From: Anthonomus grandis grandis
Taxonomy: Eukaryota; Arthropoda; Insecta; Coleoptera; Curculionidae
Length of the DNA: 64,000 nucleotides
Reading direction: 5' to 3'
NCBI RefSeq assembly: GCF_022605725.1
Contig: NC_065556.1
Coordinates: forward strand, 3,782,001-3,846,000
A program made the translations under genes and the position numbers. Shown here piece by piece: positions 45,607-57,282 of the stretch (its first letter is position 1; every line of letters begins with the position of its first letter). The notes beneath the pieces are model-generated. The model ran no database searches. It was not told the origin of the DNA and saw only the letters and a program-made list of their open reading frames with translations.

Positions 45607-47540
45607 TTATTGTAACCAATCTGTATTTTCTAATTCATTAAATGTATGGCGGCCTCTAGTAATGCTCACGTTCATTGCTTTGAGCAATCTTACAATTTTA
45701 TCCTCTGGGACATCAAACTCATCGGCTAAATGTGGGAACACAAAATGTTTGTTATTTTCTCATAAAGCTTCAAAAATATGATTTATGTCCGTCTTTAGAG
45801 TGGATTGATTTGACAAGTCCAATATAATATTTGTCGAGTTTCTTTTTTGTTGAAGCTGAAAAGGTAAATTTGGCAATTACAAAATCGTTGATTGAAATTC
45901 CTACCATTCTAATTTCCTTACCAATGATTTGTTTTTGTCCATTTTGTTGGTTATTATTTCTTTCCTGGTTAATCTTATCTCGTAGTTCAACTAATGTCAT
46001 GTTTTCCTCTATATAACTTTGGTTAAAATCTTCTTGGTTGTCGTTTATATCCACATTGTCAAAATCTTCCCAATTTTCCTCCATATCCACATCGTCAAAG
46101 TTTCTCTGGCCAACTAAGGATTCGGAATCGTGTAATGAAAACTGTTCGTCGTTCCCACTGCTCTCATCTCCGCTAGAACTGCTATTGCTAGAGCAAGCTA
46201 CATTTAGTCCTGGTTGAACTTTTAATTTCTTTTTCCGTTTCTTTTCTGGGTTTTGGTTTATCCTTCTTTGCGATAGCATATCAGCAAAAGTTTCTGACCA
46301 TACAGTGCTTGTACTACCATCAGCACTTGGTTCTTTTCGAGGGATACGTTTCAACGTTTCAATACCTGCTCCTCATCAAGAGGGAAATTGTCTGTTGCCC
46401 TAAATCCACTTATTAAATTTTCCTCGATAGTTATGTTAAGCTTCTCTAGTGTCTCTGCTAATAGACTGGGAATCTTTAATCTGCGTATCTTTTGGAATAC
46501 ACCCTCTATGAGACTTTTCCATTTATTAATCACTTGCCTCCAAAAAGTCTTCAATGGTCGAAACACAGCAACATCTAGGAGTTGACAAATATGTGTACTG
46601 TTTGGTGGGAGTAACACAAAACGAATATTATATGCTTTGCACAGGTTTATCACATTCATAGATAAATGTGAAGCTAAGTTGTCCCCGATTAACATTTTTG
46701 GAACATCCCTGTCATATTTTTGAAAGTATTTTAGAGCAATCTTGCTGAACCAATCTTCAAAAATCACCCCGTCAAACTAACCACTCTTCGATCGGTTATA
46801 CCTGGTTCCTCTTGGACCTCCTTGCCGCCAAGTGTCGTACAAATGTTCAGCTTTGTAAACGACATAGCATGGTAAGAGCTTTCCGGATGCGGTTCCTGCA
46901 AACATTACGGAGGTGCTGCTTTTGCTAGAGTCCAATACTCTTTCGGGACGTTTACAGCCTCGCCTAACTATGGCCTTCTGTTTCCCAGGGTCATCGGTCA
47001 GATTAGTCTCATCATAGTTTATTATTAGATGCGGTGGAATTCCTTCAAGCGAAACCGCTAAATTTTGAAAATATTTCCTTAACACGTTTTCATCCACTTC
47101 TGCCCTAGATGATTTGATATTTTTCACATAATCTTGTAAATAGCTCACCTCTGTGTCGACGCAAAAATGATAAAATCCAATCGGGCCAAGGGAAATTTTC
47201 TTTAAATCGTTTTTCTATGACACCCTTAATATCCAGATATCGTTTCACCATGCACCTTATTTCAAAGTGAGATAAGGGAAATCCCCATTCAGCTGCTGTG
47301 GTTAGCCCTCTAATAAATTCGTCTTCTTCCGCTTTTTTGAAAACTGTAGATCTTCCATAACTCCCTAAATTCTACTTTGTACATCTTCTCTGTAAAGTTG
47401 ATTTGGTTACCTTCCATTTTTCAGAAGCTGTTCTATAGGACATTCCAGATTGCACGTCTTCTATAGCACTTTTCCATATTTTTTTCTTCAAAGTCATGAT
47501 ATTTTTTAGAGCCTACTTTGCGAATATATTTTCTTGGCAT
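45607..47540 (-). pseudogene. Pogo/jerky-type transposase, copy 2 (recombinant)
   Basis: Start 47540, stop 45607-45609. It inherits the N-terminal frameshift of copy 1 (near 47470). It also inherits the lesions of copy 3: an extra T near 47120 that shifts the CENP-B/DDE junction, and a Trp-to-stop TAG in RSKSG-stop-FDGV near 46776. It is thus more broken than either neighbour. The DDE residues (NYDETNLT, GDNLASHL, LPPNSTHICQLLDVAVF) are readable piecewise in 46351-47148. The acidic linker is in 45770-46354. Confidence 0.9.
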
Positions 47541-47572
47541 GTTGATTCCTGAAAACAACAACAATAGATTAA

Positions 47573-47733
47573 AGGTTTGTTCTAACCCATCAAAAAACCG
47601 CCCTGAAACGGTCTCAAAAATGTCACGCGCATGTGCAGTGGTTTAATTAAAAAACACATATAATCACTGCGCATGCGTGTGAAAACACTTCTGGGACCGT
47701 TTCGGGAGGTTTTTTGATGGATTGGAACAAACC
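47573..47733. mobile_element. 161-bp TTAA MITE, copy 2
   Basis: Same as 41243-41403, carried along by the duplication and not independently inserted. Confidence 0.85.
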
Positions 47734-48175
47734 TTAAATAGTATGGGGTAACCTGAGACACGTGCTAACATGGGACAATGGTTGTCCCAAGTTACCCAAA
47801 ATCATGACCTTATAGAAAAATTTAGTTTAAAAACTAAAAAAAAGGTCTAAAACCAGGTAACAATATTGGCAATATTTATAAAACATACGAAACTAAATAA
47901 AAAAAAAATTGGACTTACCTGTGTACCTTTCGACTACCTTTTCCAGATAAAGTTTTGAACACTTATTTTTGCCGTGTTTTTGACCACCACTTATGTTTTT
48001 TTTTATACTTCTGAAATATCATCAATTTAGAAAGAATTAATGTAATTTATTCATTAACCTGTTGCTCTTCAACTACCGAAAACATTAAATTGAGGTTATG
48101 TTTATATTTGCGTTGTTGCCACTAGCAAAATTAAAACATGAGATGTTGCGTCCCAAATAACCCCATTTTACGGTA

Positions 48176-50825
48176 CGCAAAAATTTCTTCTGGAGTTTTT
48201 GCGCCAGTATAATTGTAATGTTTCTCCAGTTGCAAAATCTGTATATTTCGCATTCAGATATGAGGCCACGCTGCTAATGTAGACCCTGTGGCTTTGCACT
48301 ACAGAGCGAAGTATGCATTTTAGAGCCTGTAGAGGGTATTTTTCTCAGCTGAATATATTGACATTTATGTCTGTATATCTTTTCCTTTTTATTACAAGTA
48401 CACTGTGTGCCATTTTTTAAGATATAGCTCTGCGGTTTTGCGTAACCCTGTTTCACTTTTTTCTAAAACTTTTAAAGCCACAAACAAATATTCCAACTAC
48501 TTTTGTTCCTGAAATATAGGGCGAAAACGAAAATGTTCACTTTTCGAGATGTTATTATTTCTCAGGCTGTATAAGATAGAAAAAAATAAAAACTGCTTTT
48601 AATAGATATTTTTACATAAAAGTCAATGGCGTATTTCAATTTTTTTTTTTGGATCACTGTTTTTAAGATTGGGCACAAACTTTATTTTATGGTTACAGAT
48701 ATATATTAAATGAAACACCCTATATATTTTACCGTCAAATTTTTGCAATTTTTTTACTGAATACATTGATGTATCACAACCTAATCTTTAATAAATTTTA
48801 GCTTCAAAAATCAGAAAAATTCATATTTATGTTTGTTTTTTCAATAGTAGTCTATTAAAAAAACATGATTAGTATATGTAAAAAACATGAATAATCTATT
48901 AAAATAACATAATAAAATGGATTGAATTATATTGGGACTTGACATGCACACGGAGCGTATGCATGTATGTACAGGGTTGCCGTTTTATTAGTACCTTTTG
49001 TCAGAATCTACAGGGTGTTCAAAAAGTGCTGCACCCACTTTAACCCCAGAATTTTTAATGGGACACCCCCGTATATTTTTAAATTTTTAGGTTTCTTGGG
49101 AGAAATAAAGGTAACTTTCAAAAGAACTACCGATCCGAATCCTATTGAACGACGGTGTCCGGGGATTTTAAATTCATACAGGGCCTCTCAGGTAATAAGA
49201 TATTTTTTTTAAATTTTCAATTCGCAATATTTCAGTTTTTTTAAATGAAATATCCAGGATTCTATATAGTATTTTTAAAAAGAGCAAAAAACACTATTCA
49301 TCGATATTGTCACGCCGTCCAGTCGACTTGATCCGGCGGACCTCCAACTCCTCTCAAATAAGTAGTTCGTGCGCAGCTGCGTTGATTAAAGGGCCGGTAG
49401 GCCATTCTGGCTCCTTGATTATACGCGGCGTACGGGGATGGGGGACAGATAGTTCGAGGAAAACGACTTAGTTTGACAAATGTATTGTGTCGCCTTAGGC
49501 TGTACAAAGGGCCTTACCACAAAAAGCCAAGGGTATACTGGGTGTAACTTTCACCTTCGGTTTTCAGCTGAGTGGGCTCAGTGGGCGTTATCAACAATAA
49601 AAATACCTAAATTAAGAAATAGTTTTAAATCCAACCCTTTGGATAACTGTGCCCCGGGATTCCCCGGAACCTAGCTATCTGAGTCAACTCTTCCCTCAGG
49701 TAAGGAGACCAACTGGGTAACTGCAGGTAATTTATCGGTTCCCTCAAAGGGCAGAGTTACCTCCTTACAAGGGTATTCCACCCTTAGGCAGAGAGCAGCG
49801 GTTTATGATCCAACCAGTTCTTACCTGTGGGTAGAGGATCAGCACGAAGTGGTTATCGAATAACTGAAGATTTCCCTATAATTATAGTATAATCTATAGT
49901 ATAATTATATATAATAATATAATTATAGTATAATATATTATATTATAATATAATATAATTATTTATATTATAGATTTCGAGCTTGTATTTATACCTAAAA
50001 ATTATTTCATTGACCCATCATAGTAAAATAAAAATTAAATACGCACAATTGTTATGGTTGCATTTTGTGCTTCGCAAATTTGGTTGTAAAATTGATTAGT
50101 AATTATTAATTGTTTACAAATTAAAACAGTGGAAGTTTTTTGTTTTATACTGAGTGTAATTGATTTGGCTGACAATATACGTATGTCCTATATACCAACA
50201 TCTAATAGTTTAGAAAATATTTAGAATTTTATTGCGGTGATATAATTTCAACTCTATGAAATAATAACAATAGTTAATAGAAAACAATAGTTAATATCCG
50301 CGCTTGTATCCATAGCTACAGAATAATACTTTGACATTGTCAGATTAATAGTTATTAATATTACTTCAAAATTCAAGCAAGATGGTAGTTTACTCCCAAG
50401 ACCTAAGAACACACCCCGAAGAGTTCTAACAGAAGAAAAGCAGCTAGAAATTCTGCTACATTTCGAGGATATACCCGAAACCTCCACCAGGCTAGCCGCT
50501 TTGGAGTTAAATATCACAAGAAGCGCGACTGTTTAAAAATGAATAACCGTAAATCAATGCTATAGAACATTTAGAAGTTGTTTATACTACATATATTATT
50601 TAAAATGGAGAGCATATTGAAAACTTACTTTAGACTTTAGTTAGCGTTATGTTGCTGTTTTTTAAGGCTAAGTTTATGTCACAGAGGTGACATATATGTA
50701 TATATGTAATAGTATATCAAGTGTCTCATTTAAAGTAAGAAAGTTAGTGTCACTTTCTGTTAAACCTGAAGTGATCGAAAACAATAGAATGTCAAAAGAT
50801 GCTCTTCTAACTATATAACTTCTAA
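48176..50825. repeat. Right block of copy 2
   Basis: I find no difference from copy 1 (41846-44495), including all deletion junctions and the AT-rich tract at 49887-49975. Confidence 0.85.
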
Positions 50826-51936
50826 CTAGAAAAAAAAGTCTAAAATTTCCCAGAAATACCTATTTAATGTCGACTAGTTTTGAGACTTGACCGTATCGTT
50901 TCATAAGGACAAGGACTTCAATAAAGGTAAAAAAGACTTGGGCAAATAAATTCGTACCAGATGCACGGTAATGCAAAACTGCATAACGCATAACGACGTC
51001 TACCACTTTAGTTTCACTTTGTGGTTTAGGCAGCTATATTTATTGACAAAATTTATTATATTTGCTCATAAAACAACTTTTGTTAAAAGGGATTTCGACA
51101 ATGATCGTTTGCAAGTAAGGGTGATGTACACAATCGATTGTCGCTAACTGCTTTGATGCGAATCAGTTAAGTATGAATGCATCAAAAGTTTTAGTTTTCT
51201 AACTCGAAATATAGATTTGAATTTTCCTAATAAACCAGTCATGTGGAAGTCAAACTGGGTTCAAAACTATTATGGAATGCACATATACCGTAAAATGGGG
51301 TTACTTGGAACAAATTCACTTTCATTTTTTCAATAATGTGGTAATTTATCAGAGTTTGTAGGGAGGAAAAGCGATCTTCCCTTCGTAAAAAATTTCTTTC
51401 ATATGAACTTAAACTATATAGCACCATAAATGACTCCTAATGTAAAAATATTTGTCAAAAAATATATTTATATTTACTGTCCCAAGTAACCCCGCATTGG
51501 GGTTAAATGGATTCTACCCGTTTTACGCCGAAAACGCATGTTAAACTACTCAGTGGTTACTTGGGACAGCAGATATATGAGCATAATAGACCAGCACACA
51601 TCTTGTGTTGATTTTTTTTGCTTATATAATTATTTAGAGGAAAGGAAACCCTGAGTTGATACGAATTTCATAAATTCATTTATTTATTTATTACAAAAAT
51701 GCATATCTAGGCACTTGTATAAAAAATAATGGTAGGTACTTGTAACATAGCTCTACGATTTGTATCGTAATTAGCAAAAAGGAACTAAAAAAATAAATTC
51801 AAAATCACAGCCTTTCGATTTGTATCGCAAGGAACAATAGAAACTAAAAAAATGTTCCCTAAACACAAAAAAATATCACAAGAACAAAAAAAACTTTCTG
51901 TAAACCGAGAAAAATGGATCATTATTTGAGTTCTCC

Positions 51937-53869
51937 TTATTGTAACCAATCTGTATTTTCTAATTCATTAAATGTATGGCGGCCTCTAGTAATGCTCACG
52001 TTCATTGCTTTGAGCAATCTTACAATTTTATCCTCTGGGACATCAAACTCATCGGCTAAATGTGGGAACACAAAATGTTTGTTATTTTCTCATAAAGCTT
52101 CAAAAATATGATTTATGTCCGTCTTTAGAGTGGATTGATTTGACAAGTCCAATATAATATTTGTCGAGTTTCTTTTTTGTTGAAGCTGAAAAGGTAAATT
52201 TGGCAATTACAAAATCGTTGATTGAAATTCCTACCATTCTAATTTCCTTACCAATGATTTGTTTTTGTCCATTTTGTTGGTTATTATTTCTTTCCTGGTT
52301 AATCTTATCTCGTAGTTCAACTAATGTCATGTTTTCCTCTATATAACTTTGGTTAAAATCTTCTTGGTTGTCGTTTATATCCACATTGTCAAAATCTTCC
52401 CAATTTTCCTCCATATCCACATCGTCAAAGTTTCTCTGGCCAACTAAGGATTCGGAATCGTGTAATGAAAACTGTTCGTCGTTCCCACTGCTCTCATCTC
52501 CGCTAGAACTGCTATTGCTAGAGCAAGCTACATTTAGTCCTGGTTGAACTTTTAATTTCTTTTTCCGTTTCTTTTCTGGGTTTTGGTTTATCCTTCTTTG
52601 CGATAGCATATCAGCAAAAGTTTCTGACCATACAGTGCTTGTACTACCATCAGCACTTGGTTCTTTTCGAGGGATACGTTTCAACGTTTCAATACCTGCT
52701 CCTCATCAAGAGGGAAATTGTCTGTTGCCCTAAATCCACTTATTAAATTTTCCTCGATAGTTATGTTAAGCTTCTCTAGTGTCTCTGCTAATAGACTGGG
52801 AATCTTTAATCTGCGTATCTTTTGGAATACACCCTCTATGAGACTTTTCCATTTATTAATCACTTGCCTCCAAAAAGTCTTCAATGGTCGAAACACAGCA
52901 ACATCTAGGAGTTGACAAATATGTGTACTGTTTGGTGGGAGTAACACAAAACGAATATTATATGCTTTGCACAGGTTTATCACATTCATAGATAAATGTG
53001 AAGCTAAGTTGTCCCCGATTAACATTTTTGGAACATCCCTGTCATATTTTTGAAAGTATTTTAGAGCAATCTTGCTGAACCAATCTTCAAAAATCACCCC
53101 GTCAAACTAACCACTCTTCGATCGGTTATACCTGGTTCCTCTTGGACCTCCTTGCCGCCAAGTGTCGTACAAATGTTCAGCTTTGTAAACGACATAGCAT
53201 GGTAAGAGCTTTCCGGATGCGGTTCCTGCAAACATTACGGAGGTGCTGCTTTTGCTAGAGTCCAATACTCTTTCGGGACGTTTACAGCCTCGCCTAACTA
53301 TGGCCTTCTGTTTCCCAGGGTCATCGGTCAGATTAGTCTCATCATAGTTTATTATTAGATGCGGTGGAATTCCTTCAAGCGAAACCGCTAAATTTTGAAA
53401 ATATTTCCTTAACACGTTTTCATCCACTTCTGCCCTAGATGATTTGATATTTTTCACATAATCTTGTAAATAGCTCACCTCTGTGTCGACGCAAAAATGA
53501 TAAAATCCAATCGGGCCCAGGGAAATTTTCTTTAAATCGTTTTTCTATGACACCCTTAATATCCAGATATCGTTTCACCATGCACCTTATTTCAAAGTGA
53601 GATAAGGGAAATCCCCATTCAGCTGCTGTGGTTAGCCCTCTAATAAATTCGTCTTCTTCCGCTTTTTTCAAAACTGTAGATCTTCCATAACTCCCTAAAT
53701 TCTACTTTGTACATCTTCTCTGTAAAGTTGATTTGGTTACCTTCCATTTTTCAGAAGCTGTTCTATAGGACATTCCAGATTGCACGTCTTCTATAGCACT
53801 TTCCATATTTTTTTCTTCAAAGTCATGATATTTTTTAGAGCCTACTTTGCGAATATATTTTCTTGGCAT
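51937..53869 (-). pseudogene. Pogo/jerky-type transposase, copy 3
   Basis: ATG at 53869, after an acceptor-like TTTTTAG. The N-terminal frame is intact here (HDFEEKNMESAIEDVQSGMS) but ends in TAG at 53699-53701. The same frame then resumes (KKAEEDEFIRGLTTAAEWGF). Further lesions are an extra T near 53450 that shifts frame after RGELFTRLCEK, a Trp-to-stop near 53106 and the LKR frameshift near 52681 found in all copies. The catalytic Asp residues in IINYDETNL, LIGDNLASH and ICQLLDVAVF are all present. Length without lesions would be about 640 aa, ordinary for this family. Confidence 0.9.
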
Positions 53870-53901
53870 GTTGATTCCTAAAAACAACAACAACAGATTA
53901 A

Positions 53902-54062
53902 AGGTTTGTTCTAACCCATCAAAAAACCGCCCTGAAACGGTCTCAAAAGTGTCACGCGCATGCGCAGTGGTTTAATTAAAAAACACATATAATCACTGCG
54001 CATGCGTGTGAAAACACTTCTGGGACCGTTTCGGGAGGTTTTTTGATGGATTGGAACAAACC
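53902..54062. mobile_element. 161-bp TTAA MITE, copy 3
   Basis: Same insertion site and TTAA flanks (53898-53901, 54063-54066) as in the other copies, with a few substitutions (for example CATGCGCAG for CATGTGCAG). It was therefore present before the first duplication. Confidence 0.85.
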
Positions 54063-54504
54063 TTAAATAGTATGGGGTAACCTGAGACACGTGCTAACAT
54101 GGGACAATGGTTGTCCCAAGTTACCCAAAATCATGACCTTATAGAAAAATTTAGTTTAAAAACTAAAAAAAAGGTCTGAAAGCAGGTAACAATATTGGCA
54201 ATATTTATAAAACATACGAAACTAAATAAAAAAATAATTGGACTTACCTGTGTACCTTTCGACTACCTTTTCCAGATAAAGTTTTGAACACTTATTTTTG
54301 CCGTGTTTTTGACCACCACTTATGTTTTTTTTTATACTTCTGAAATATCATCAATTTAGAAAGAATTAATGTAATTTATTCATTAACCTGTTGCTCTTCA
54401 ACTACCGAAAACATTAAATTGTGGTTATGTTTATATCTGCGTTGTTGCCACTAGCAAAATTAGAACATGAGATGTTGCGTCCCAAATAACCCCATTTTAC
54501 GGTA

Positions 54505-55528
54505 CGCAAAAATTTCTTCTGGAATTTTTGCGCCAGTATAATTGTAAATGTTTCTCCAGTTGCAAACCTTGTATATTTCGCATTCAGATATGAGGCCACG
54601 CTGCTAATGTAGACCCTGTGGCTTTGCACTACAGAGCGGAGTATGCATTTTAGAGCCTGTAGAGTGTATTTTTCTCAGCTGTATATATTGACATTTATGT
54701 CTGTTTATCTTTTCCTTTTTATTACAAGTACACTGTGTGCCATTTTTTAAGATATAGCTCTGCGGTTTTGCGTAACCCCGTATCACTTTTTTCTAAAACT
54801 TTTAAAGCCACAAACAAATATTCCAACTACTTTTCTTCCTGAAATATAGGGCGAAAACGAAAATGTTCACTTTTCGAGATGTTATTATTTCTCAGGCTCT
54901 GTATAAGATAGAAAAAAAATAAAAACAACTGCTTTTAATACATATTTTTTCATAAAACTCAGTGGCGTATTTAAATTTTTTTTCTTCAAATGTCAAAGAT
55001 ATTGAAATAAGTGCGGGAAAAAATAAAAACAAACAACAAATTATTTCCTTTTTAAAAATGACACAAAATGTATTATGGCTAATAAGTGTTCTTTTTTGAT
55101 ATTTATGTTTAAAAACTAATTACATATAATATTACTGGCGTCTGGGGTATTATTTAAAAACAAACAAAATGATGATAGTGACAGCTGACAAATTACGAAG
55201 TTACTTCAACCAAACACGGCCAGGCGGACACGATTGGTTATGTTATAAAGGGACTGTTCAAGGTGAACCAAGGTCTTAACCGCGGTTAAAACCGATAGAT
55301 CGCTTGGAATCGGTTATAATAACAAAATGACATGCAGGCGGTAGCCATGAATGTCAAAGGTATTAAATTGGGACTTGACATGCACAAGAAGCGTACGCAT
55401 GTATGTACAGTGGCCGCTTTATTAGGGGCCTATACCTTTTCCCAGAATCTACAGGGCGTCTGTGTATTTAGTAGTAGTAAGTGTTTTCGTTTTAAGCGAA
55501 TTTTTAAATTATTTGAGGTTTATCAATA
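54505..55528. other. Right flank of pogo copy 3, partly private
   Basis: 54505-54960 matches 41846-42300 with several percent divergence. 54970-55350 is private to this copy and has no recognised gene. 55350-55410 rejoins the shared TTGGGACTTGACATGCACA / GCGTACGCATGTATGTACA repeat. Confidence 0.6.
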
Positions 55529-55935
55529 CAGGGTGTTCAAAAAGTGTTGCACCGACTTTAACACCAGAATTTTAAATGGGACACCCCGTATATTTTTTAA
55601 TTTTTAGGTTCCTTGGGAGAAATAAAGGTAATTTTCATAAGAATTACCTATCCGAATTTTGTGTAGTTTAGACAGAAATTAAGGTTTTGTATTTTTTTTA
55701 GCAAATTTATGTCCTCGACATACAGTGTTTTGTAATGCTGGTCATTAACGCTTCTTAATAAAATTTCTACTACGACTTAAGAATCCTACCTCCTATTGAT
55801 TGACGGTGTCCGGGTATTTTAAATTCATACAGGGCGTCTCGGGTAATAAGATATATTTTTAATATTTCAGTTTTTTTTAATGGAATACCCTGTATTTTAT
55901 TTAGTATTTTTAAAAGGAGCAAAAAAAGCTATTTA

Positions 55936-57282
55936 TCGATATTTTCACGCCGTCCAGTCGACTTGATCCGGCGGACCTCCAACTCCTCTCAGATAAAGTA
56001 ATTCGTGCGCAGCTGCGTTGATTTAAGGGCCAGTAGGCCTTTCTGGCTCCTTGATTAGAGAATTTAAGTGCAGCAAATCCTACGTGCGTAAGGATGCCGC
56101 GCCTGCGCATTTCATTCATTTTCACGTTTCGCTTGAAATTCGGGCTACGGGTATACGTTATTCTGCGTTGCTCCACGGGATTAATTTACTGCACGTACGT
56201 ATACGCGGAACGTTCCGAGCATCCACGATTCGACTCGATTCCAGTGCGGATTAGGTTTTAGGTTATGTTATGATGGGGATCATCCCAAACTAAAACAAAG
56301 GTGCAAAAGTTTTGTAGTTTGATTATATTAGTTTTGGGTTTTGGTTGCTTAGTTGGGTTAATTTTGTTTAATTAGTTATAGTTTGATTATTTGTTTTTGC
56401 TGCTAATGAATTAGATCCTCTGATAACGTAACCCTCAATAGTTTCCAGTAAGGGTAAGTTTAGTTTTTATGTCTCATGACTTTTCGGGTTTTCAGTTAAG
56501 CTGTTTATGCTTTCATCTTTGTTGCCTAGAAGTTGATGAAGAAATCTAGTTTATTTATCCCATCCAATGTAAGATATGGCTATTTTATTTCTATTTTATT
56601 TAATTTCCTAAATTTCTATTACTAAAAAACAATAGTAAATGAAAGACATTTTCCCGCCTGGAAAATTATCCCGCCTGGCACTTGACAAATGACAAGTCGC
56701 TGTCAATTCTGTCACGTCACGTCAACACGCAGAAAATATTTTGCTTCGCTCATTTCGCAGGACACCTAACGTTATACTCGTGCGTGCGTTAACCTCGTTT
56801 AACGTGCGTAAATCTTGGCTACGTCGTCGCTGCACTGAAACTCTCTATTATGGGTGGCGTACGGGGATGAAGGACAGATAGCTCGAGGAAAACGACGTGT
56901 TTGACAAATGTATTGTGTCACCTTAGGCTGTACAAAGGGCCTTACCACAAAAGGCCAAGAGTAGTACAGGGTGTAACTTTGACCATCGGTTTTCAGCTGA
57001 GCGGGCGTTATCAACAATAAAAATACCTAAATTAAGAAATAGTTTTAAATCCAACCCTTTGGATAACTGTGCCCCGGGATTTTCCGGAACCTAGCTATAC
57101 GAGCAAACTCTTCCCTCAGGTAAAGAGAACTACTGGGTAACTGTAGGTAATTTTTCGGTTTCCCCAAAGGGCAGAGATATCCCCTTACAAATGTATTCCA
57201 CCCTTAGGCGAAGACCAGCGGTTTATGGTCCAACCGGTTCCTACCTGAGGGTAGAGGATCAGCACGAAGTGGTTATCGAATA
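55936..57282. other. GC-richer block of unknown origin
   Basis: Starts CACGCCGTCCAGTCGACTTG and ends at GGTTATCGAATA. Clearly richer in G+C and CpG than its surroundings. It contains CGGAACGTTCCG (about 56209), a TGTCACGTCACGTCA run (about 56710) and a repeated GATCAGCACGAAGTG. Shorter versions sit at 42985-43540 and 49315-49870. No frame encodes a recognisable domain. Confidence 0.6.

Larger units (their letters stand above)
44958..48173 (-). mobile_element. Pogo-like transposon, copy 2 (recombinant)
   Basis: The inverted ends and TA targets are as in copy 1 (TA at 44956-44957 and 48174-48175). Length 3216 bp. The left end derives from the copy 3 lineage and the right end from the copy 1 lineage. 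Confidence 0.9.
44496..50825. repeat. Tandem unit, copy 2 (chimeric)
   Basis: Period 6330 to copy 3. From 44496 to 47139 every diagnostic base follows copy 3 (for example ATCTTGTAAATAG where copy 1 has ATCTTGTGGATAG). From 47188 to 50825 every diagnostic base follows copy 1 (for example GGGCCAAGG where copy 3 has GGGCCCAGG). The switch therefore lies in 47140-47187. Confidence 0.95.
51288..54502 (-). mobile_element. Pogo-like transposon, copy 3
   Basis: TA at 51286-51287 and 54503-54504, ends as in the other copies, 3215 bp. Subterminal TTGGGACA motifs are present at both sides. Confidence 0.9.
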
